From Nematopogon swammerdamellus (Eukaryota; Arthropoda; Insecta; Lepidoptera; Adelidae), in assembly GCA_946902875.1 (NCBI GenBank), contig OX336348.1, forward strand, positions 17,013,741 to 17,077,740: 64,000 nt of DNA, written 5' to 3'. Position numbers and translations under genes: made by a program. Below are positions 53,066-63,906 of the stretch, in pieces. Each line of letters starts with the position of its first letter. Positions within the stretch are counted from its first letter, which is position 1. The notes beneath the pieces are model-generated. The model had not been told where the DNA came from and ran no database searches. It saw nothing but the letters and a program-made list of their open reading frames with translations.

Positions 53066-53838
53066 TTTCTTCATCATCTGTAGGTACACAAGATACACTT
53101 AGCTTCGTCATGTAAGTTTTAAGCAAAAAATAGGCCATCGTCAACAATTTAATACACAACACAGAATTAATTAATTAATATAACGCACCTATGACTCTAT
53201 AACTAACAAAATGTCAAGAAAATCAAAATTAAAAATAAATCGTCAAAATAATGTACGAACTAAATAACAATTGTCAAAAAATGTCAGAGAATTAAAACTA
53301 CAGTTAAAAACCAAATTATTTCAGTCACATTAAAAATATAAATTAGAATTAGGTCAAAAATCACAACAATATATAAAATAAAAATAAAAATAGAGAGAAT
53401 TGTAAATGACTAGAAAAGACTAGAGAAATTTATCACAGTTGGTGTCCGTCAGTTTATAGTAACTTTTTACTATTAGCAAATTTTTCACTTTGACCTCGAA
53501 TTCGTGATCATTGAGATCACGAATTGCCAGTGGTAGTTTATTATAAAATGTTATACTATTGCAGACAAAACTTTTAGAAACCTTCGTTAGTCTATGCTGA
53601 ATGTTTTGGATGTTCTCACGATGTCTGGTATTATAATTGTGTACTTGGGAATGTTGCGGAGTGAGATGTATATTTTTTCTTGCATATAGTAAATTCTGAT
53701 AAATATATGCACTATATAATGTCATTACCTTTAGGTCCTTGAAGACTTCACGACATGTATTGTAATAGAGATTATTTTTTAAGAACCTGCCTTCACAGTA
53801 CTTATTAAAATTTAATTCCAAGAACGTATCCACACGTT
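53029..53838 (-). mobile_element. Non-LTR retrotransposon, 5'-truncated
   Basis: An (ATTT)n tail at 53029-53070 (on +), ~350 bp of 3'UTR and the C-terminal ORF. Confidence 0.8.
53420..53833 (-). CDS. LINE ORF2 C-terminal fragment, 137 residues
   Basis: Contains CREVFKDLKVMTLYSAYIYQ, then HNYNTRHRENI and LTKVSKSFVCNSITFYNKLP, the C-terminal signature seen downstream of the RT in lepidopteran Jockey/CR1-type elements. Catalytic motifs are lost, so inactive. No internal stops. The Met is internal to the original ORF. Different family from 39961-40830, though both carry ATTT-type tails. Confidence 0.85.
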   Translation of the reverse strand: MDTFLELNFNKYCEGRFLKNNLYYNTCREVFKDLKVMTLYSAYIYQNLLYARKNIHLTPQHSQVHNYNTRHRENIQNIQHRLTKVSKSFVCNSITFYNKLPLAIRDLNDHEFEVKVKNLLIVKSYYKLTDTNCDKFL

Positions 53839-54494
53839 ACTCAGTCCCTGGCTGAGAAAGGTTTCAACTATTGCCGTCTCGCTAGCACGCGAGCGATCCG
53901 GTATGCCGCCGTCTCACTCGCCGCCGGTTTGGTAACGTCAACTATTTCACGGATATTAGCGGTCTTATAGATGGATTGAGTAGTCTTGAATAGATTAGAA
54001 TTGTTTTTTAACTTAGAGCATTTAGGACCGGTATGGTCAATACGTGGTTATACCTCTCTGCCCCTTCTTGGCAGAATAAAAATTCTTATACGTTCTATAA
54101 CACACTAGTTGCCAAAGATTTGAAAGGTTTAGATCCCGTATAGGACGCTCAAACTAGTCAACTTTTGATAAACAAGTAACCTACGTATACGCTCTCATCA
54201 CAAACATATCCAAAGCAACGAATGCGCTCGAACGAATGTAAGAAATATAACTATCTCTGTCGTACTAGCCGATTGTGTATGTTCTTGTCTACTCTAGAAC
54301 AAGAAATACATCTGTCGCACTAATGTATTGTGTGTTCTGGTCTACTCCTGCAAACGCCGGGCGAATGCGTGGCGTGTTATCGACGTATTATCGGCGTATT
54401 AAAGATTGTCAAATGAAATCTAGTACTTAGAACACAACTTACCTATGAAATGTCACACCTTTCTGTTTTGAGGAATTACGGGTATTGTTTTTGC
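53839..54494. other. Gene-free stretch
   Basis: Moderate GC content; no exon supported. Confidence 0.35.
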
Positions 54495-54503
54495 ACTTGT
54501 AGA

Positions 54504-54711
54504 GACCCGACAACCGATGGGGTAGACGGGTGCTCGAATGGAGGCCACGTACAAGCAAACGTAGCGTGGGACGCCCCCCGGCTAGGTGGACAGATGACCT
54601 AAAAAAGGTAGCCGGGAGTGGATGGATGAGAAGAGCGGAAGACCGCGTGTGGTGGCGTGCCTTGGGAGAGGCCTATGTCCAGCAGTGGACCGATACAGGC
54701 TGATGATGATG
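54504..54711 (+). mobile_element. RTE LINE 3' end
   Basis: Reads RPDNRWGRRVLEWRPRTSKR, SVGRPPARWTDDLKKVAG and a final EAYVQQWTDTG, then GATGATGATG. Duplication ACTTGTAGA at 54495-54503 and 54712-54720. Confidence 0.92.
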
Positions 54712-54720
54712 ACTTGTAGA

Positions 54721-55227
54721 ATGCACAAGAACGATTTTTTTCAGACTAATCACCACATAATTCTGAAATGACAAACGCACACAACGTCTTCGTAACACGC
54801 GCACTCTCAGTCATATGACACGAATGTCCGGCATGCCTTACTTTTATTGCTAACGTGCTTGACAGCGTGCCGGGTATGGCGAAGCTATATATAATACTTT
54901 CAAATGCTTGCTAGTTGCGAGTTGCGACAACACGTGGATATTTTACTAGAATAATATTTTATATTTTTTTATATATTTGAAAAGTCAACAGTTTATAGTA
55001 TGTACTGTACATACATATAGTTGCTAGCGGTTTTTTCATATAAATTACTAAAACAGTAAAAGATTTTCTTGTGTTTACATTAACGCTATTTCCAAAAATT
55101 ATTGTACCACAGTGCCGTGAAATAAATAAATTAATACGGTTGACATTTATTATTTAAAATAAAGCAAAAAATAAGAATGCGTATTAATGTAAGTGCGAAG
55201 AAATGTAAATCGTATGTGCGAAAGGGA
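54721..55227. other. Gene-free, AT-rich
   Basis: No feature recognised. Confidence 0.35.
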
Positions 55228-55318
55228 TATCCAAAGACGGCGTGAGTGGTCCTCTGACCATGACATGGCGATACGAAACCCTCGGTGCGCGAGTTCGTCT
55301 CGCACTTGGCCGGTTTTT
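55228..55318 (-). repeat. repP 5' fragment
   Basis: GACCATGACATGGCGATACG to CTCGCACTTGGCCGG. Confidence 0.75.
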
Positions 55319-55732
55319 TTATTAGGATGTAGACATTTTGGTGCCTCTATAGTGTTGGACGCCATTTATTGGTACTCTGCGGGAGCGAGGGGGCAAGGTA
55401 TACCGTGGAGTCGATCTTTGTATCTTGTGGTTTTATGTTCTGTGCAAACATGGAATTTTTGCATAATTAGATAAAACTATCTGGAATTGTGCCTGCGCCT
55501 GGCTGGCACCTAATTTCGACAGGAACCGGGTCTAATTGGCTGTTATCACGTGGGAGTTCTCGTGTAAAATCAACTCAGCGGTTCCGGAGTTTACATCAAA
55601 CATTGCATACATACAGACAGACGTTCCCTTTTATAAGAATTAGAGACTAGATCGAAACATGCATAACAAGACGTGCCGTCACGTTGCAATCATAGCTTAG
55701 ATGCAAAACGGAAAATAAATCATTTATTTATC

Positions 55733-56092
55733 TACTAGCTTTTGCCCGAGGCTTCGCTCGCGTGAAATCCGTATTTAAAAAGAAGAAAGTAAGTAATTCC
55801 GCTACCGTAACTTTATTTCGGCGTGCGGAACAATTCGGTTTGTCTGAGAGCCACATCTTAGCGTAAACGGAACTGAATTTTATTTAGCCTATCCTGTATC
55901 CCGTATAGTAAAATGTGCATGTACTAAGTTTCATAGAATTCGGATGATTGGTTTAAGAGTTGTGGAGGAACATAAATTATACAGGAAATATTTCTAAAAA
56001 TCGTCAATTTAGTTTTAGTATCAGACATAGAGCCTACAAACGCAATATCTCATAAAACAAAGTAACTTACTCCATGACCATCCCTTACAGAT
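55733..56092 (+). repeat. repQ, full length
   Basis: ACTAGCTTTTGCCCGAGGCT to CATGACCATCCCTTACAG. Reference copy for the family here. Directly followed by SINE-A poly-T. Confidence 0.85.
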
Positions 56093-56242
56093 TTTTTTTT
56101 TATGGAAACTGACACGGTTGTCTACATCTCCTACAACATCCGTGATGTCAGCCCATAACACCGGGTGAGCTAGGTGCCATGTCAGTGCTTCCCTTCGGTC
56201 GTGCCGGCTACACTGAACTGGACGGAAAACACAAACTATGAT
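56093..56242 (-). mobile_element. SINE-A 3' part
   Basis: TATGGAAACTGACACGGTTG to CGGAAAACACAAACTATG. Confidence 0.8.
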
Positions 56243-56397
56243 TTTTTTTTATATATCTACATAGCATATCATTAGTATTGATAGTTTACGTATGTTTTAC
56301 GTTACGTTCATCTATTTTTAACGACATCGCCGTTAACTTTCATGATACAGTGACGTAATTAGCGACAGAGGCAGCGATTACCGTCCAACCGAGTGTG

Positions 56398-56432
56398 TCT
56401 CCCGCCCCCCCCCCCCCCCTCCCCCCACTCCT
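56398..56432 (+). repeat. Poly-C tract
   Basis: A run of about 17 C plus CCCCCC and CCTCCTCCTC neighbours; the - strand is strongly G-rich and could form a G-quadruplex. Confidence 0.9.
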
Positions 56433-57112
56433 CCTCCTCGGCCGGCTCTCTGCTTGTTCGAAATGAGGATATAACTCCCGAGTGGAAGATGTAGCACTGA
56501 CTGGAGCGATACATAAACATAGGGATTGCCAACGAGACGTTTTGTAGCGCGACAAACAAACTGTTAAGGCCGTCATATCATAAACGACAAATACGCAAAA
56601 ACATGCAAAAAGTGCGGCAAAAACGGTCCAAAAATGACTGACTAACTGACCGATTAAAAAAATACCAACATAAAATTTGGTTCCTTACCAACAATTTTGT
56701 TTGTTGGTTTTTTTGAAATAATGAGTAAAAATTGGTATTAAAAAAAATTGCAAAAAAAAGTATGAATTTTAAAAAATCTGAGAATGTGTGTATTATTCCA
56801 ATTTTACAATACCACGGATGCAAAGGTGTCAGAGCACTGAGAAAACTGACTTGTTGAAATTTTATTATTGTAACCACGACATGAAATAAAAATTAAAAAA
56901 AAAAACAAAAAACGCCTACACGAAATTATCGACGTAATTAACCATACGTACTTAACTGCACCTATCTAACTATCTTTGCTTACGTAGGTACCTATTTTGA
57001 TTTTAGTGTTCATCGATAGTCTATTTAGAGGTTTATAAAAGTTGGTACATAAACTAAAATAATTTGGAATTTGAAATTCCCGAATGCTCAAGGTCGTTGG
57101 CGTTTGTTACGG
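56433..57112. other. Gene-free stretch
   Basis: AT-rich, no exon recognised. Confidence 0.35.
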
Positions 57113-57426
57113 CCTTAAGCAGGGCTCACGCACTCTATGTACTTGCGCGCGCTAAATACCTACCGCCCGGTGCACCGCCGCCGGCGGTGTAATTCAGTCG
57201 TCGTAAATTCGTCAGCCGTGCGAAGCAAATCTACGCGCTCGCCCACGCAACTGCGCGCAGCTGCAAAGCAATAATCACTTTACACTCGATCGCTTAGGTA
57301 CATTTTCGCACGCAGCGATTGGCGAGTGGCGACGACGTAAAACAGTAGGCTATTAAAGCCGAAGGTATGGAACTTTTTCTATGGAGTGATTAATCTGTTA
57401 CGAAGTATCTATTAAGTAATCTGTGG
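57113..57426 (+). repeat. repY, full copy
   Basis: Joins the segments seen separately at 45178-45246 and 46876-47116. Confidence 0.75.
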
Positions 57427-57923
57427 TTCCGTTCCGTAACCGTATGTTCCTTCTTGTTGCACTTGTAGCGAGTCTGCGAGCAGCAATCACGCGGCACGCG
57501 GTCGCGGACCTTTTCACACACACGCGCGTGCTGCCTCGCTCTCTCGGGTGTGAAGGCGGAAGTTCACGGCCATTCAAATGTTTCATTCAAAAGTCCAATG
57601 TATAGCCATAATTAAGATGATAAAAATTGCGTATAATGTTTGAAAAAGGCTCTTTACACCCGATACTCTTACTTAATTGAGAATAAGTCTTTGTAGTTAA
57701 ATAGAAATTTCACTAATATGTTAAATCTTGCTCTCAATCTGTGTTTTCGATAGACTGTAGACGATATTATTATGCGGATAGTCACTGAAATACTTGTAAT
57801 AATACCTATGTAAGAAGTTTCTTGCCGGTTCTTCTTCGTGGGTGTTAGTATTCGAACCGGATAGAACTAATTTGTAACAAGTTAGATTGCAGTCCGTACG
57901 ATTGCAGTTCGATTGCAGTTTGA

Positions 57924-58240
57924 ACCGTGTGGGGCCGGTACTTTAAAAGAATAGCCCCACTGCATCTCTCCCCGTGTCTGTCGTAAAAGGCAACTAGGGG
58001 ATATGACTCCCTTCTTATATTACTAGGTGGTGGGGTTTAACCCGCCCGGGTTGGTACCACCGCACTGAATGAAAGCTCGGTCGAAACGGCTATGTAAATA
58101 GTTTGTGTTTTCCGTCCAGTTCAGTGTAGCCGGCCGGAACTACCGAAGGGAAGCACTGACGTGGCACCAAGTTCACCCGGTGTTGTGGGCTGACATCACG
58201 GATGTTGTGGGTGATGTAGCCAACCGTGTAAGTTTATAAA
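57924..58240 (+). mobile_element. Composite: W head + SINE-A body
   Basis: Same structure as 16782-17103, with TGACTCCCTTCTTATATTAC at the junction. Confidence 0.85.
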
Positions 58241-58540
58241 CAATAAACCATTTAATGGTAAATTTTAAAAGGCGTTTCAAGATTTTTTTTTCGCGACAAT
58301 TTTGTCAACTCGCACGCGCCGTCTTTTCATGCATATCTCCATGTGTATATCGACCTCAAGCTTCCTGCAGTCTACTCAACTCCACTTCAGGGCCGTAAGT
58401 AGCTCTGTGTTAAGGCGACTAGTGTACGAAGGAATTTGTATTGCTTTAAACTTCATCATGGCGACTTTGTTTGGGCTCCGTTCGCGTAATCTGCTTCAGC
58501 CTTCAACAGACTTGCAGTCTGAACATACATACATAACATA
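58241..58540. other. Gene-free, unassigned
   Basis: An open frame (58302-58541) has no recognisable domain. Confidence 0.35.
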
Positions 58541-58544
58541 ATAT

Positions 58545-58628
58545 CACGCATGTTTCCAATTGGGGTAGGCAGAGACAAGGTATCTCCACGTGCCACGATC
58601 GTGTGTTCAAAAATGTTCTTCATTATGT
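58545..58628 (+). repeat. repX copy
   Basis: ATATCACGCATGTTTCCAAT to AAATGTTCTTCATTATG. Confidence 0.65.
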
Positions 58629-58668
58629 AGGGGAATAAATATTATTTTAGAAGATAAATAAAAAAAAA

Positions 58669-58832
58669 CCGGCCAAGTGCGAGTCGGACCCGCGCACCGA
58701 GGTTACCGCACCACAAAAAAAAAAACGTTGAAAAAACACGTTTCTCGTAGTAGACAGGCAGACGGACAGACAGACGTTATAAGCTTAGTAATAAATAGGC
58801 TTCCGTACGGGGTACGTACGGAAACCTAAAAA
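58669..58832 (+). repeat. repP, internally deleted
   Basis: ACCGGCCAAGTGCGAGTCGG to GTACGTACGGAAACCTAAAA. The central block is missing. Confidence 0.8.
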
Positions 58833-59074
58833 AAACACGAGGTTGTGTTAGTTACACACGACCGCAGAAACAGATAGTACGTCGAACCAAGACGCTCCTG
58901 TCAGCAGCTGTAAAAAAACGGAAATGTCATCCCGCCTCCGAGGCCTTCAGCGTTATCTGTTACGCCAAGTTATGCCGGTATTTAACAATACTTTATTGCA
59001 TACGTCATTTCCGTTTCTCGAATCTCCAGTATGCCACCGCTTCGTAGAACATTGAAATCTAAGACGAGAACTTT

Positions 59075-59575
59075 TTTTATGTAATGCGTGGCTGAGTCAT
59101 AGCATGTCATAGGTGTACATGCTATGAACAGCTAATATCACCTGCAAGAAGATCGGTGCCATACCGGAGACTTCTCTTTGGTTTGCTGACTATACTGGAC
59201 TAGAGAAGAGCACAGGCGAGGCAGCTGTGCGGCCGTCTTACGTCCAGTGCGTTGGTACCAACCACAGAGCATCAAATACCTACCGCGCGCGCCCCCTACT
59301 AGAGGCGCCCTAAGCGATAATATTTGAAACCCAATAACCGTACGCTGAGCTGCTAGCGCTTCGTATGTGTGTGTGTGCTAGTATCGACACTACACACAAA
59401 GAGGAGCAAGTTAGGCACACGCACAAAACAAATGCACACGCACAACACACATATGTAAGTCATAGGCCACGCCCACAGGCTTCAACGGCCTTGTAGAGAA
59501 ATCGCGCTCAGGGCGCCTCTAGGAGGGGCGCGCGCATTTGATGCTCTGTGGTACCAACCCATTCGGCTACAACTT
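59075..59575 (-). mobile_element. SINE-B split by a MITE
   Basis: 59085-59262 and 59551-59575 are contiguous SINE-B (GTTGGTACCAACCATTCGG when rejoined). Confidence 0.8.
59263..59550 (+). mobile_element. 288-bp MITE, copy 2, in SINE-B
   Basis: CACAGAGCATCAAAT/ATTTGATGCTCTGTG ends and an exact 8-bp duplication GTACCAAC at 59255-59262 and 59551-59558. Very close to copy 1 at 45563, hence recent. Confidence 0.93.
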
Positions 59576-59777
59576 CATGAATACAAATAAAACAAGATAA
59601 TTGTGATAGCTCAAAGAAAATGAGCGCTTTTTAATCGACCTTGCAGTGACCTCTATACGTAGTTATAGCCTCGTCCCTGAAGAGTATTACACACCGACTA
59701 ATCTAAGATATAAGTTTAATTATTACAAAATTATTTTTTTGTTCCTGTAACCTAAGTTGGGTTCGGTTAGGTTATGT

Positions 59778-60112
59778 ACATACATACATATCACACACGC
59801 TGAATCCCGACAATCGGGGTAAGCGGAGTAATCGGTGCCGTGCTGCAAACACTCTGGTAAATTACAGCACAACACCGACCACCACGTTTCGCAAAGTATT
59901 CGAACAAGATTCAATCGATCAAGCAGTAAGCAAGGCACGAAGACCCACCTGCCGCATGACTCGGTGGAAGTACCGTGCCAAGGTGAGGGGTGGCGAGCCT
60001 GTCGCCCTTTAGCACGGCATCTTGTCCTTATCCCTTAGTAGCCTTTTACGACATGCATGGGGAGAGATGCAGTGGGGCTATTCTTTTTAAGTACCGGCCC
60101 CACACGGTACTA
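59778..60112 (-). mobile_element. W element, full length with target duplication
   Basis: The 11-bp duplication TTAGGTTATGT at 59767-59777 and 60113-60123 defines W as ~335 bp with the ACCGTGTGGGG end 5' and the ATGT-type tail 3'. Reference copy. Confidence 0.93.
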
Positions 60113-60404
60113 TTAGGTTATGTTTTATGTATGACATACATAACCCAACATAATTGTTACAAGTTCAAATTACTTGTGATGAAAGCTTGAAATAAAAATT
60201 AAATTAAAAATTAAAAAAAAACCGACTCATAAAGAAACTTCAAAAAGTCAAAACATAATTTCCGCTTAGTCAATTAAAGGCGCCGGGGCACCGTTAAGCA
60301 AGAACAAAAATTTAACTCGGTCCACCGACAATTTTTTGAAGGTTTTTGATGTCGGCGGTTTTTTAAATTTGCAATAAAACGTTTTAATTGTGTCTGTGGT
60401 TTAA

Positions 60405-61420
60405 CCAGTACGGATTTATACACCGCGTACTGAATGAAAGCCGATCGAAACGGGGCTATGAAGAAAAAGAGCGTGTTTCCCGGCCAGTTCAGTGTGGCCG
60501 TCGCAACAATAGGCTAGTATTTATTTATTTAATATGCTTTATTGTTTAATATAAATTCTATATAACAAATGGCGGACTTATTGCGTAAGGCAATCTCTGC
60601 CGGTCAACCACCCTATTACAACATTTATTTTAGGTATTTAAAGAAACAACACTTAACTTATAAATAACATATTCATAAATTAATGAAAAAAAAAACAACA
60701 AAGACAACTTGAACGCCTAAAATAACACTATAATACCTACATATTTTATACATACATAAACATAGATCAAAATAAACTACATATTAATACATAGAGACAT
60801 ACTCATATGAAGTACTGTCGAGAGTACTGTAGTACTGTAGTAGTACTGGCAAGTCACATAATTCCAACAGGAAGGTATAATAAGGTGTGATAGGTTGACC
60901 GTCACGGGTGGGGAGTGTCTATTCGTAGGTATACCTGCATATAGCCCTGCCCGTACTGAAGTGTCTATTCGTAGGTAAACCTGCATGCAGGTATACAAAC
61001 TGCACTATGGGAGTTTTCAACGAAACGTCACAAAAACGAGATGCGCCGCCTCAACATTAGGTTAGGGTTAAATTGCAGAAGATGCGTCGCACGAGACGCA
61101 TCTTCTGTAAATTAACTCTGGTTATTTTTTTTTAAACCACCGAAACATTCACTTGATATAATCACTGTTTGAGGAGAAAACTCGCATAGTGCAGTTCATA
61201 CCTACGAAAGTGCAGTTCATACCTGCGAATAGGACTGTCCCGCCTGGTAGGTATATTCGCATGAAATCAAATAGGACACTCCCAGTTCTTAGTTAATAAT
61301 CTCTGTTTGTTTGGCATACCTACGAGTTCTCAGTTAATAATCTCTGTTTGGCGTACCTACGAATAGCCCTGTCCTCACGGGCGCATCAGGTGCCAACCGC
61401 GACAGTTTCCATAAAAACAC
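60405..61420 (+). mobile_element. SINE-A remnants around LINE-end and fold-back insertions
   Basis: GCGTACTGAATGAAAGCCGA (60424) to GTGTGGCCGTCGCA (60506) is mid SINE-A; CAACCGCGACAGTTTCCATA at 61396 is its 3' end. Between lie a LINE 3' end in reverse (about 60515-60620, CGGACTTATTGCGTAAGGCA) and a fold-back region. Confidence 0.55.
60893..61382. repeat. Fold-back region with repeated ATTCGTAGGTA motif
   Basis: TCACGGGTGGGGAGTGTCTA at the left and CCTGTCCTCACGGG at the right are inverted. ATTCGTAGGTA or its inverse occurs about five times. AGTTAATAATCTCTGTTTG is duplicated at 61291 and 61334. Confidence 0.6.
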
Positions 61421-61789
61421 AAATATTAAGGTAAAGCGCGCCACGATACAGTAGGTGGTGTATAGCGACTTTAGCGCTGTGTTTTGTTGTTGGTGTGTGT
61501 TGCGTTGCTGTACTGTATCGCTGTATGTACGGTCGACATAAATAATTTTGAATTATTGAATTAATTTTATTACAACACGAGCTTTTAAATACTTTTAGCA
61601 TAGTTAAAGGAGACGAGTAGGTCAACAGGAGCCTGTTTTTTAAATAATTACCTACGCTGTAGTATCAATTTATATGTATTAATACATGTATTTAACTAGC
61701 ATGTACTTATATGTATTGTTAATAAGTATTCTTATTATTATTTTATCTTCAATTCTCACGCTCAACTCTTTGTTTGTCTACTTACATTC

Positions 61790-61905
61790 CACTATATTAT
61801 CGAATCTCAAACATCCAAAGGTTGACTGTAAGAATCTCTGTAAGGGATAAGTCCGCCTTTGCACTTAACGTAAATTTTCTAATGTACTTGTTACTGTTTA
61901 ATGTA
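61790..61905 (+). mobile_element. LINE 3' end
   Basis: CACTATATTATCGAATCTCA to GTCCGCCTTTGCACTTAACG, then ACTTGTTAC with an inverted GTAACAAGT. Confidence 0.6.
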
Positions 61906-61948
61906 ACAAGTACATTAGATGTAATATGTGCAGATTTCCCCATACTAA

Positions 61949-62331
61949 CCATAGATTTTGGAAGGTACAGATTCACAACGTAGAACAAAAAAATGGAAGC
62001 AACAATTATTGTTTACAATATAATCAAAAGATGGCGCTACCAGTATTGAATGAATGAATTAGTTGAAATTTAAATTTATTAAAAACTTTTCTCTGCTAAA
62101 CAATAATTCTTAATGTAATTACCATTGTATCATTTAAACATTATTTTATTTTATGTTTTAACTTGAAAATCACAATTTTTCAAGATTTTTGTCATTAAAA
62201 ATAATGGCTCCATCTAGTAGCACTGCGATAGAATTAAAAAAAATTTTAACGCCATCTAGTGGTACTACTAAAATTTTTTGCTTCCATTTTTTTGTTCTAC
62301 GTTGTGAATCTGTACCTTCCAAAATCTATGG
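61949..62331. mobile_element. Element with 54-bp perfect inverted ends
   Basis: CCATAGATTTTGGAAGGTAC (61949-62002) and its exact inverse (62278-62331). The interior has ATCTAGTAGCAC/CATCTAGTGGTAC sub-repeats. No transposase; no clear duplication. Confidence 0.85.
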
Positions 62332-62628
62332 CCTTGTCGCACTGTATCTACTCTCCTTCCAAAATCTTTGGTCCCGAGTCGCGATCGCTTGGCAACCCTA
62401 ATCGATCGGCACACACCACGGGCCGAGCGAGGCGACAAGCGCAAAGCGAGCCGCTCTCACTCTCAGCTCAAGAGGTTTATTGTGGAGTGTGTGCGTGTTT
62501 TTGTTAGTTTTGTACACCGTACCATCATTGCTCTGTTCGCGGCCAAGTCCGCCCGAATGGCTGCGTGGCGGCTTCGCTCGCGGGAGGTCCTTCAAGCCAT
62601 ATAAAAAAAAATACTAGGTATATAAAAA
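62332..62628. other. Gene-free, moderately GC-rich
   Basis: Includes a degenerate third copy of the inverted-end motif (CTTCCAAAATCTTTGG at 62353). The open frames have no recognisable domain. Confidence 0.4.
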
Positions 62629-62799
62629 AACTGGCCAAGTGCGAGTCGAAGTTGCGCTCAACAATAAATACGTTTCTTGTATGGTTCCCTTAATATGACT
62701 ATTTCTGTGTGTGTTTGTTATATCCGCCATAATAAAATAACACATGTGAAAATTTCAACCGGCTACCTATTACGGTTCCAAAGATAAAGCCATCGGACG

Positions 62800-62852
<53 letters not shown>
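62629..62852 (+). repeat. repP with expanded (CAGA)n
   Basis: CTGGCCAAGTGCGAGTCGAA to a CAGA array at 62803-62852; the hairpin end is replaced by W-like sequence (AAGGGATAAGGACAGAAGGC) to about 62940. Confidence 0.8.
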
Positions 62853-62854
<2 letters not shown>

Positions 62855-62959
62855 TATAAGGGATAAGGACAGAAGGCGCCTTACGAGGGCGGCAGGTTGG
62901 CCACCTCTCAACTTGGTACGGCCCTTCTAACCATGCAGTGGGTAACCAAACCATGCAGT

Positions 62960-63085
62960 TTATTTTGTGCGATGTAACAAAAAATAATGAGAAAATGAAA
63001 AAGTGAAAAATTAAGGGCGGTGAATAAACAAAACACGTGTTTAAAAAAATTTTGTTTTTGGCGCGAGTCCTGCTCGGGCAGATTT
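62960..63085 (-). repeat. repP fragment, degenerate
   Basis: GTAACAAAAAATAATGAGAA to GCGCGAGTCCTGCTCGGGCA. Confidence 0.5.
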
Positions 63086-63369
63086 TTTCTTAAATAAAAT
63101 ATTTTTTTTTATTAATATGTTTCTCAATGTAACACCTCTCGTCCACTGTGTGTGTTCAGGTGGAATTATATTTAACTTAAAACGTCTCGGCTTTGTTCGT
63201 GTCACTTGAGCACATGTATACTATATGTGAGCACATGTATATTATATACATAGTAGTATTTGTTTAAGTACTTGTATGTAGTTTAGCAAAAGCGGTAAGA
63301 TAAGAACGAAGTCAGATCAAATTACAGATTACCATTTTATTCCGAGTTATTTTATTATGTATTAAAATT

Positions 63370-63530
63370 AAAATTCTTTATTTATAAACAATTAGTCTGG
63401 TCATACAGAGGGCTAATGCGCTGACTGTCTTGGGAACCTTCCCTGGATCGGTCGGTATGGATGAGATTTTTTATTTATCAACCTGATTTACAGATCTCAT
63501 TCATATCACTGGTCCGGGGTTGTTCTTTTT
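63370..63530 (-). repeat. LINE-like 3' end, second copy
   Basis: Reverse of 10045-10170: AGGGCTAATGCGCTGACTGT to GAGATCTCATTCATAT-like sequence and GGTCCGGGGTTG. Confidence 0.65.
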
Positions 63531-63765
63531 TCTTTTATATGTATATATTAACGAAATCACTCTGTATATACGATACTGCTATTTGACAGTTAGGGATTTA
63601 CACGCTATTCTTACTTTAAAAAATGTCAATTAAGATCTATTGTATGACGCTGCCTACTAATTTTATTGTTATAAATACATCTAAGTCTAACTGAACGAAA
63701 TATATATGTGTTTGCGTGTATGTGCGTTTGTAAGGGTGTGTGAGTAAGGGTCTCTGTGTGTGCGC

Positions 63766-63787
63766 ACGCATGCATGCACACACGCAG

Positions 63788-63826
<39 letters not shown>

Positions 63827-63827
63827 G

Positions 63828-63902
<75 letters not shown>

Positions 63903-63906
63903 CACA
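63766..63906 (+). repeat. (ACGC)n followed by (AC)n microsatellite
   Basis: About 28 units of CACG with two CAGG interruptions (63785, 63825), then CACACA. Open frames here encode only Thr-His-Ala-Arg or Cys-Val-Arg-Ala runs. Confidence 0.97.

Noticed and set aside
57423..57605. Small protein with a hydrophobic N-terminus (MFLLVALVASL...)
   Set aside because: Short, no conservation evidence, overlaps a comparable frame on the other strand; the hydrophobic run may be chance.
62368..62604. Arg/Ala-rich ORFs near 62.4-62.6 kb
   Set aside because: Two + frames and one - frame are open together, typical of GC-rich non-coding sequence.
834..62840. Many short ORFs reading VKISTGYLLRFKRYSPRTDRRTD
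   Set aside because: They are translations of the CAGA-rich half of repP; reading frames differ and break between copies.
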